From Megachile rotundata (taxonomy: Eukaryota; Arthropoda; Insecta; Hymenoptera; Megachilidae), in contig NC_134989.1 of the NCBI RefSeq assembly GCF_050947335.1, positions 2,721,501 to 2,785,500 of the forward strand: a DNA stretch of 64,000 nt, given 5' to 3'. The notes beneath the pieces are model-generated. The model was not told where the DNA came from, searched no databases, and was given only the letters and a program-made list of their open reading frames with translations. This document shows positions 51,501-63,500 of the stretch, piece after piece; position 1 is the stretch's first letter, and each line of letters begins with the position of its first letter. A program made the translations under genes and the position numbers.

Positions 51501-54500
51501 CTACAAAATATAACATAACATTTATCACATGTTGCTCTCAATATTAGAATTAACACTAAAATTACAAAAGCGAAATTGATCATTTTACAAGTTCCTTATT
51601 TTAAATTGCAAAATCTGTTTAGACAGTTTTCTTGAAATCTATGTTGATTTTTATCAAGATAAAGAATTAAATTACATAATATTATTGATATGATAATATA
51701 GTTATCATCGCACTCATAAATACATGACATTAGTTATTAAAGTGTTGATTTATTTGAATACATTTAAAATTATTTCTAAAAGTCTGATATATTCTATGAA
51801 AACTAGTATTAATGACAAATATTTAGTAACATAGCTATGAGAAGAAGTAAGCGAAAAAACTGAAAGATTCTACGCAAATGATCTGAATGTAGATATATGT
51901 ACATTGTCAATCATCTCTTAGAGGGACCTTTAGATTTCATCCATTGTTTGTTATCTATTAAAAAGTTATAAAAGAAAATAAACTTATAGCACAGTGGTTA
52001 GACGGTAATAGAGTGCCCATGTTAAAATAGATTACAGTTTGGTTTGCATTAAGTTATGTTAGAATTAACTATTAATAGGTATAATTTCTAATAATTTCTA
52101 ACAAATAATAAGTAACAGTTACAGCCTTTTGAAAATCACTCAGGAAAAAACCTAGTTAACACATAGGAAGGACAATGTTACAGAAAGTATTTCACTATAA
52201 TACAAACATTACGCTATAGGTTTCATTTTCTCAAAACAACCGCAGGATATTACTTTAAGTCATGACCTTGACATTATATTGAAATATGATAGATTTAAAA
52301 AATGATCGAAATCGTTTATGAAACATACACATATATTAAAGTTTATAATTGGCCATAAAAGTAAAAAAATTTATTTACCTTGTGTAATGACTTCTTCACA
52401 TCCGACACATCCCACACCTCTTCAGGAACAGGAAACTTGTTTTTCCTGGAAATCCCAACCTTGTTGATTGCCGCATACAGTTCTTCAGGATTATCAGGCT
52501 TCTCCAGTTGATCCATGTCATTCGACGACATAATTTTTGGAAGCGAGTAACCGCATTCAGTTTCCGTATCCAATTCTATTCGTGGACAATTATAAAGTTT
52601 ACCATCGCTCTTGATTGCTTGTTCATCCAGGGAAAGTGGTTCGTTGGATGTCGTTAAGCTTCTCTCAGATTCATCTTCCGTGTCACGAGATTCGCCTTCT
52701 GGTTCTAATCGAACGTTCACTTGCGCGTAAAGTGCGTCTTCTTCCGATGAGTACAGGCCAGACTCACAAACATTATCCTTCGTCTTTGGAATCGCGTTTA
52801 CATCTTTTTGCGGGTTTTCATTCTCTTTGTTTTGATACTCTTCCAACTGCATGGCGTAACTTGGTCTCAGCTGCACGTTCTTCACGGTGTTGGCTATGGC
52901 TATTTTTGTTTTACTGTCGTGGGATTTCGTCTTTGACGGCGATGGCTTTGCCTCCATTGTTGTGGGTACTCCAAATTCTGAAACGTATTCATCAGATCTT
53001 GTGTATCTGGTATTCAAATATCTAAATTGTCACTTTAACTTCAGTTACAATAGACTCGCTTTATATTGATATGTTTTATGATTTATTATCAAGTTTAGTG
53101 GCGTTTACAAATTGATTTTAACATTAAGTAAACATTTCATTTTCATATCATTTGTTTGAAATAATCAACTCATTTCTGGGAACTAACTTGGAGATCTTTC
53201 CCGTGGAATACAATAAAGTAGTATTTAATAATAAAATTGTACAATTAATTTATTATTTTTTATTTTAGAAATAGCATAAAAAGAGTAACTGCATTATGTT
53301 TAAAATTTAAATGATACATATCCAAATAATTTTTTACTCGAATTAATTGAGTTGTTCAAACAGTAAAATATCTACACTATAACGTTGATATGAGATAAGC
53401 CATTATTTTATTTGAATGAATCTGCTTTACTAATTTAAAAAATTTGTATTTCTGGTACGGTTGTTAACTTCGGTATAAAAGGACTACAAAATATTTGAAA
53501 TGTTATTTAAATAAACATTAACTGAAATACAAAATAAAACTTTGTTTTATTTCATAGCCAAATAATTAAATAATTTAGAAACCTGAATTTAGAAAAATGC
53601 TGTTTAAATAAAATAGTACATAGTTTGGACTATTTGAAATAACACCTAGCCAAATAAAGTAGTATATTTTTGAAAAAATTAGTACAAACCATAGTATTCG
53701 AATAATACCCAAGAGTAATATAAAGTCTTATGCTTAGTGGAATGAATTTTTATTTAAAAATTGTCTAGTTTGGAAATGAATATATTAATTTAAAAGTTAA
53801 TTTAAAAATTAACATATTTCAAGTAAATTAGTTAATTTAAAAATTAACATATTTCAAGTAAATTAGTTTACTTAAATATTCGGTAAATTAAAGTTTAATT
53901 ATTTATCTCTATCGTTTTCAAGTAACCAATCGGCTTATTAACCCCTTGGCTACTGTGGGCGCCTATAGGCGCTTAGAAATTTTGTGTTTGTATTACTGAG
54001 AGCACCTGTAGGCGCCCACTTTTATACCAACAGAGTTTTTTCCTAGCGATTAAAAAGTTTTTATAAAAAAGAGTTATGACGGCGTGTTATAACATTTATC
54101 ATTTGTATTATCCTTTGTACATAAAGGAAGGATAAAAAACTGTATAGAAAGGCTTTAGCTTTGCTTTTTATAAATAAGAATATCTGACTTTTTATTATAA
54201 TAAATAAGACCATAATCACATTTCTCAGAAAAAATCACCGTAGCGAAAGAGTTAAATTGCAATTCTACATTCAACAAAATCAATTTTTATTTAATAATGC
54301 ACATAGCTTAAATATTTATGTACTGTATGCAAAATTAATATCTTCAAATCAAGTTTATCTAATCAAGCTTAATTTAGTCGAGCTTTTCTTATAATCGATT
54401 ATCAATATTTAATGCCTTATTTTATTTGAAAAAGCAGAAACAAAGTTTAAACTTGAGACGCACCTTTCGCGAGTCCCTGAAGCGAAGTGAGCTCCGAACG

Positions 54501-57500
54501 CAGCGTTAAAAAGAACTGGTGGTGTAAAGAGGTAAGCTTGAAAGCGAAGTAACTTCTGAAAAATAAAAATGCTCTTCGATTCTAAACTTCTATGATATTT
54601 AATACAATATATTAAATATTCTTTTAAATTCTATTCGAAAGCAAGAAACTCGAACATTTGGCGTGGATACCATTTCACATTTATTCGTTTCGTTGTATTT
54701 ATTTACAAACTTCTTCCTTGTAGAAATTTAAATGCATCAAATAAAACGCTTCACAGATAATGTTTCAATACCTTCCATATTTATAAAAATTCTATATAAG
54801 TCTTGCTGAACTATGATTTAAGTGGTGTAATTTCAAAACTGTCTACGTGCACTGTATTTGAAATATTTATGGATTTAACTTTTGAATATTTAAGGTGAAA
54901 ATTTACATGCATACTTAATAACACAATGCTTAGGATTTAATAATACAGTAATAGTACATTGATTAAACTTATTATACAAAAATTTAAAAACATAATTTCT
55001 ATCATTTCTAAAGTATTAATCTGCTACTTATGGCAATACCGTACATCACCATTAGTATACAATTAAATTATGTTACATGACAATCATTTTATTATAAAAT
55101 TATAAATGTAAGATATATTTAGAAAAAAATGATATATATAAATATTTCTTTAGGAAAATATTTAGCTAGTTCTATCTATTTCATATATGACGATTTGCTA
55201 GATTAATTGTGAAGCATTTGAGATGAAACGGGATGGATAAAGCAACTCCTGAAATTGAATTTAGTGTAAACAGAATACTTGTGGATAATAATCCTGATTT
55301 TTAATGCCTGATTTCAAACGGATAAAGTTAAATATAAAGCTGGTTTGTGTTATATCAGATATTAATTGTACCATTAATTACCCGACTAGCAGTTCAATAA
55401 ATTTAAATTTGATTTCAATTAATTTATATTATATTAGATTTCAATTACTTTACGATGACTGGCCAACAATTAGACAAGTAGACGAATAAAAACTTGAATC
55501 GAACTCGAATCCAATTAATTATAAAATGTAGACCAAATATACTTTAAACCTAACACACAAAGTAGTACAAACTTATCTCAAATATCACAAATTCGATATG
55601 AAAGATGTCTCTGACTAAAACATCAAGAGTATATAAAGACCAATAAATTAAGAAAACTAGTCCTTTAGAGATTATGTTTGCTCCATTTTGCGAAAGTCGC
55701 AAAAGGGGAACAAAAAATTTTTTATTTACATTTGTCATTTATTTATATAAGTTATCATTTACTTAATAAAGGTGCTACTCAATACGACTTTTAATAGCAA
55801 TGCAAGAATTCTATATGACATTATAGGAAGTGAAAGAATATTTATAGGTACTTCAAGGAAAAGTCTAATGAAAGCTAAGTGAGAACCAAGGATGAAGTTA
55901 GAGAAAATGCAATGAGAATCTAGGGAGAGCCTATGCCAGACACTCCTTCTCTTACATTCTCTTGTATCCAAGGAATATCTACATTTCATCCAAATATTCA
56001 TATTAACAATTTCATTTTACCTAATCCGTTTCTTACTTTCGAATAGTACTCAATGACAGAAAAACTTAGTCAACTATAAAAGAATTCAACTCACTTTCGA
56101 TGATCCATTCTCAGTTTAAATTTACACCGTTTTCCATTTACTTTGCTATACACGACGAGGCAACTCTTGCTGTAACTCAGTGTTTGAATATCTTTCCACT
56201 GAAACTGTGCCAGCTCAATTCTTTCTCTCGGTTCGCCGCCTCTCTCGAAGAGCTTCAAACCCTGCGCATGTATAGCCAGCCATACATTACTTTCCGTCTT
56301 CTTCTTTCCACTCTTACCAGTCTTTCCGCCGTGATACAAGTTATTATTGTTGTTCGCATTATTAATGTTATTATTGTTGTTACATGCATCTACGCGACAC
56401 TTGGACGATTTCTGGGCCGAGTATATATCCGTCGAGGTGGCACTCTTCATCAAACCACCCAGGTTTTTCCCCTCGTACGAAATCTTTGGGATATTTTCGC
56501 AGGAACCTAATCGTGTTATCTCGACTCTACCACGCAGCGGATATTCTTGTTGCTTATTCTGAGAGTAAATGTTTTCTGGACCGGCGGGGGTATCGCGATT
56601 ATCGCTAGTTTTCCTTCTTCTTTGTTGGGCCATCACTTTTTCCAATTCCTTCGAATCCACGGTTGCTATATAGTAATGAGACCCATAATCTGGTAATGTT
56701 TGCGCGTGAGTTATGAACATTTCTTCGGCTTTGTTCGAATCTAAACCACGTCTGTCACGGTGAGCTTGATGGAGTCGAGCACGAAGTGCTTCCGCCCCTC
56801 CGTTATTGATTTGCGATTGATGTTGATCCATATTTAAGATAAGAGACTCGGGAATATAGTGCTCAAGAAGGAAGTAATCACCGCAGCCGTGTTCCTGAAG
56901 CAAAAGCAAAATGTAAATAGTTATTTCGTCAAGAGCGTAGGATTTAAACGTATCAGTTTTGGAGGATAGAAAACTGGTAATACTTGTGAGAGGGTTAGAA
57001 TTGTATTTTCGTATATGTTATACACTGCTCAAAAGAAATATGGCATAGAAAAATTTTAGGCAAAAATTGGCCAAATTCGACTGATGATAACTCCGTGAAA
57101 AATCATCGCAAAGTTATGCTCTTTTTTTTAAATTAAAGCTTGAGATCTCTACTTTAAGACCCTGTAGTTTGATTTTAGATTTGATGCATCCCTACCACAA
57201 TAACACCGTAAATGTGAGGTCATGTTTGCAATATTGAAAATTACAAAGTTTGACGAAATGCATGGACTTGCCACATTTTTTTGGGGCGATACTGTTTACA
57301 GCAGCAGAAAGTACAAACCTTTATCTTTAATTTCCAGTATGTGAAAAACCGCTACCATTTTTTTCTGCAAAGATACAGAACTTTAAAGAAACCCTTGCAT
57401 TTATGGCATATACCGCCGCCATTAACAAGACAACCTACCAATCTGTAAGATCTATCGCAAGTCTTAACTGAAATTTGGAATGACATTCCACAGGAAGAAA

Positions 57501-60500
57501 TTAGGGCTTGCATTAACATGAGTAATCGACTGCAAGGGATAATTCAACAACGCGGTGAAAACACGCGTTATTAGAATTCAAACATACAGACACACAGATA
57601 CTCACACACAAATACACACAAAGAAAGGCTCTTGTCAGAGGCATATGATGCGCAAAATCTGTCCAGCAACCTCTCCGAGGTGCATATCGGGTAATGCTAA
57701 TGGCGGCGGTATATGCCATAAATGCAAGGGTTTCTTTAAAGTTCTGTATCTTTGCAGAAAAAAATGGTAGCGGTTTTTCACATACTGGAAATTAAAGATA
57801 AAGGTTTGTACTTTCTGCTGCTGTAAACAGTATCGCCCCAAAAAAATGTGGCAAGTCCATGCATTTCGTCAAACTTTGTAATTTTCAATATTGCAAACAT
57901 GACCTCACATTTACGGTGTTATTGTGGTAGGGATGCATCAAATCTAAAATCAAACTACAGGGTCTTAAAGTAGAGATCTCAAGCTTTAATTTAAAAAAAA
58001 GAGCATAACTTTGCGATGATTTTTCACGGAGTTATCATCAGTCGAATTTGGCCAATTTTTGCCTAAAATTTTTCTATGCCATATTTCTTTTGAGCAGTGT
58101 ATTAGATGGATTGGTGGAGATGTAAAATAAGGGTAACTGAGATAGAAAAAGGGCGTGATGGTTGATTTTTCAATTTGAAATTGTATATTTCTGTATTTTT
58201 AAGTTGTTAAATCTCTAAACTTCTAAAATACAATGATCTATGTTCTGTATATATAAAAGTCTACATAGTTATATTTATCATTTTTTTATTTAAAAATATC
58301 ATGTTCTTAAATTCATTAACCACTACATTTCTACATTTCCAAATTGTCGAATTTCTAAAAAAATCCTTCAATCTTCAAATCTCTAAATTTTCAAAATTCA
58401 AAACTACAGAATTTTAAATTCATCTAATTTCTAAATTTAAAAATTGCTGAACTCCCAAATTTTCACATTTCTGAAGGACAAAGTATCCAAATTTTCAACA
58501 CTCAAATTCTCAAATCACTCTAAACAATTCCAAATACTGCAAGCCTGAAATTTCTAAATTTTCAAACTTAAAGCAAAAATTCAACAATTTTCAATTATTC
58601 AAATTCTCAATTTCCGAATCTCTAAATGTCCAAATCCTCAAATTTCCATATCTTCAAAGCACCAAATCCCCAAATTTATAAATTCTCGAATTTCCAGAAA
58701 CCCAAAACAGCCAATCTCCAAATTTACAAATCGCTAAAGCTCCAAATTCTTAAATTTCCAAATCTTCAAATTTACAAATTCTCAAATGTCCCTACCTTAA
58801 ATTCCTATATGCCTGGGTCATTAAAAACTTGAATCCCCAAATACAAAAATTTTCAAATTTCTAAATTTCTAAATCTTTGAATTTATGAATTTCCAAATTT
58901 GAAACTTTAACTAACACCTGTATTTGTAAATTCATTGTTGGACATTTAATCAATCCATCATTGATAAAAAATGTACGCCAATGTGTTAAATGTACTTTGG
59001 TACAAAGAATTTCTGTATAATTCGATGCTAGAAATGGCGAATTCTTCTCAACTGTTACAATTATTTGTAAATATATAAGGCAATTATATAATCACTATTA
59101 GCCGTTCGAACATAATGACCCCTCTAATTTTAAATATAATCTTCCTATCACTTTTAGTTTACTGTAATTCTCAAGTATTAACATTTAAATAAACTAAAAT
59201 GTAGCAAGTTATACAAAATGTAGCTAAAATAAATTATATTTTTCTTGATGATCGAATATTTATCTACATATCGTGCAACTTTGATTGTAGATGAGTGCAA
59301 TTAATAAAAAATGAATTCATAAAAATAATAAACAATGCTATTAAAATTTTCTTGTCTGTTAATTGTATTAAGAGAAAATAAATGGGCAGGAAATGTAATG
59401 ATGCTAAAAACGCGTCCATAAATTATAAATCCTTGACGCTCTAAAAATGTGTACTAACTAGAGCCTTTTAGTACTAATGAGCCCAATTATCATAAAAGCA
59501 CCAAGGTATATCGACGCGACGGTTCCATAGTCGGTAACATAGATACCTCTTAATCTTTATTATTTTAATCGTATGACATTTATCATCAAGACCACCGCAT
59601 TTTGAAAGTCCCGTAGAATTTTGCTATGCATCACATAATGAACCACTATGCCACATATGTAGTGACGTAGCAATTATTTCATGTGCATGGCGTCGAAAAC
59701 CGTTCCAATCATTTCTTCGTGTAATACCACCATTGCCGTGATTATGTTCCCTAACTTTTTCAGACTATTGGTTACCTAATAAAATTACATATAGAATACT
59801 TATGTATTTTAACAATAAATGTTATTTATAACGTAAATATAATTGTATCTCATTTATGCTTATAAATAACGTTGACTGATAGTGTAATATCGTCCGACTT
59901 GATCCGGTTTAGCATAGTGCGGGGTGTCAGCGAGCGCGAGCACGCAATGTTTATAATAAAAATCTGAGGAATTGTAGGAGGCAATTAAATATATATATAT
60001 ATTACAAATGGATTATTAATGGATATATATATATATATATACACATTACAAATGGATTTGTAATAAAATTCTCTACACTTTTTGTCATTATACAAATTTG
60101 AATAAATTGTAAAATAAGGTTATGGAAAATTTTTTTGTTATAAATAAATTACATTTTACAATTTTTTTATAGAAGTTTTAATGTATCTCGTATGGTTTTC
60201 AAGATAGCCAAAAGGGGTTGAAACTTTAAGAGATCGTTTCACCCCTTAAACCCGCGTCTCAGCCGATAAAAAAAAATACGTGTCCCTTATTTTTGCCTGC
60301 TTAATAAACGTACGAAGTTTCATCAAAATCGGAGGGGGACACTTGCGTGCCTTTCCTTGTAAGTTTATTATTATACTTTTCTTAAATATTACATAGTCAC
60401 TCATAAAATATGTGCCGGTGCAGCATTTTACTGGAAGAATTCCAAATATGGCTGTCTTGAAGTGCTTAAGCGTCTTCTTCAATGAAAACATTTTCTTAAA

Positions 60501-63500
60501 ATACCTCGAAAATTAATAATTTTACTATTGTACACCAGGACTTTCTATTTAGATTGAGAGGACGTTGTAAAATGTAAAAAAGCATGCATATCCATTTGCA
60601 GAAACAATGCAATTGTTAAATGCATATGCATCACTGCACTTTAAAAAAGAACTTGGTTTCACGAATATAGTGCTCTTTGAACCATTCGTCATTCTCCTTT
60701 GACATTTTTCTGCATCGAGACTGGTAACGAAGTTATAATCTGATACAGTTATGTGCACGACCCTGTACAATAAAGTGTAAACCTTAACGAAAAAAATTAA
60801 TTCCTCTACAACGTTTTGTTGTACACTGTGAAAATCCGCAGCTTGAATTTAGTTACTTTAATAAAGACAGAAAAATAGAAAAAAATTCTAGTTATTCGAT
60901 TTTTTAATCTGAGTAAATTCCAAACTGTACAGCAAAAAATCAAGTAACAGAAACAGTTAGACAGTCCGGTACTATTATATAATGAGTTATTTATTATGAA
61001 AGTAGAGGAAGTACAATTTTTGTAAATTTTGTTTACATATTATTTTTACAGTTACTGAAGATGAAGGGATAGTTTATAACCGATCCGTTATTCCGAAGTA
61101 AACGAATTTATTCCATTTCCGTAATAAATAGTTAATATTATGACGCATTTAAACCTGATAATTACATATTCTAAAAACGACCGAATATTGTAAAAAATTT
61201 ATAAATATACAAGAATGCATTTATGTCATAAACCATTTGCTAATATTTGCCCTTAATTTCTTCTTTTAAAATCAGGTAAAAATTGGAATCTGGCATGACA
61301 AATCATTTTACATATTCTGCGGAGTATGTAAAATACATACCTAAAATATAATAATAGAATTAATGTAAAAGTCAAGATAAACATAAAAATTTCATACTAA
61401 ATATATCATGGTTTTCTTTATTCTGTATTACCTTTCCATAAACATTGGAAATATGTAATGTTTCTATCTTGACTTTTACATCAATTTTGTTATTACATTT
61501 AAGGTATATATATCTGATTAATGGGTTCTAACTCTCAGAAAATGTACGATAATTTAGTGAAACAATCTTTATTACCTACAAAATTTGAAAAAAAAAATGG
61601 AAAGAGAAGATACAATTAGTTGTTTCAATAATGTTTTCTAAAAACTCTCATCATTGCTAGAATTCATAATTCCTACTTTCTGCTAAACAATTATTTATTT
61701 TTTGTTAAATTACCAGGAAAATACTTTTCTATTATTGCAATAATTATGATAATAATTTTAAATAATTTGTACATTTTAGATTTAGAATGTAGTAAAACTA
61801 AATTTCCTGAAGATTTATGGATATTAGTAATAATAAAATAATTATTGGCAGTGAAAAATAATGTGGATGGAAAATAGTGCCTTTGTGTACTTACCGTAAT
61901 TAATATTCTATAATGTAGTTATAAAATACAAGTCACATTACATAAAAAAAAAAAATAAAAAAAATCAATAAATTGAAATATGTATAGAATAAAGAATGAC
62001 TCATTAAAAAACAGTATGAAAGTACGGAACGCAGTGCAATTTTGTTGCAATTATACTTTTGCAAATACCATTTGATTATTTTAACCTAATTTAACTCCCA
62101 ACGAAAGAGTGACTAATTCATTTTCAACAATTAACGATTTACATTTTCACGAATTCAAAGTGACAATTAATCAATTTTTCGACAACAAGCTCGTTTTTCA
62201 ATTGATATTTAATTTCATTTGCTCGTGAAAGCAATAAATCTTTCATTTACTCACATTCACGTTATAATTCCCGAATTCAGCTTGCAGAGCGAGACCAGTC
62301 AGATTAATTAACTCGTGATACGGGCATACCAGCTGTTGCTCCAATATACATCGTCGTATTTGTAGATACAGTAGGTGTTTCGATATCCAACTTCTAAACA
62401 AATGAACAATCAACGATTAATCAGTATTCAAAAGTTGTCTACATATAAAAACGTAACTTCGTTTTACACTTCACTTTGTGTTCCTCTTCAAAATTAAAAA
62501 ATAAGAGCTTTAACTTGATTTTGTAGATGGATGAATACATGCACACCTTCGTCCATAAGTACAAGGATATGTTAGAATTATTTTATGCAAAATGACTACT
62601 GTTTGTGAATTGTTGCATTGTTAAAAACTTTATATACTTGTAGATCTCGATTTAAAAATTAAACACTAATATTTTGCGCATTCGTATGGCTAAAATTTTT
62701 CAAGTTATGAGTATTGAAAACTTCAAACTAACTTTTATTTAAAAACCTCGTATTTTATATGCTAAATTTTAGAGTTTTTTTTTTAATACTGATGAATCTC
62801 CAATATAGACAAAATTATAAAACTTTATTGCAGCGAAGATGACTTGCTTTGATTATGCATTTATAAAGAAAAAACATAAAGCCATATAATAAAAATTTTG
62901 ATATATTTGAGTATTTAAAATTAAGTAAACCTAATGTTGGGATTGGTAAGGCTCGTAATACTTACGTACGGAAGTGTATATTCATAAACGAGATAATAAT
63001 TTTAATTTTATCGAAGAGTCATATACTTTGGCACAGCATTTGTCAAACATTTTGTCGCGTGAACAAAAATATTTGTTTAAATGTGATCCAAATATCTTTA
63101 AATTTATAAATTTTTGTACACTGATGCAACTGTATTTTATGCAAATAAAATTATATACATTTAACAAAACTTATAATTTATAGAAAGTGATATTCAATAC
63201 ATTTCTTCAATTTTATGTGTTATTATTATTTGTTGGAAAAGTTTTTGTCAGACATAAATTTACTTATATTTATAACAAATTTTCTTTCACAATCTAACCG
63301 TAAATACGAATATTTAAAATAAAGAAACTGATTACATTTATTCTAAATTTGTCAACAAAAAAGTACTGTTACTCAACACCGAGTAATCTCACAGTAGTTT
63401 CCACTTTATCAGAAAGAGATAAAATATTTCTGATAAAGTATTCCTCTACACTTTTTTTTCAAGTCCAAATTTATCTTCCTGCAGCTATCAGTAGTTTCTT

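Larger units (their letters stand above)
56895..62254 (-). other. Large intron of the FERM-PDZ gene
   Basis: A 5.4-kb phase-0 intron. It contains the Tc1 hairpin element (57021-58101), a degenerate repeat block (58170-58905), AT microsatellites (about 59985-60045), an unassigned repeat fragment (60210-60345) and a small MITE (61337-61506). Confidence 0.8.

Noticed and set aside
58626..58832. 68-aa ORF with repeated QIYKFSN-like units
   Set aside because: It lies inside a degenerate repeat block; its repeats are just translated low-complexity DNA.
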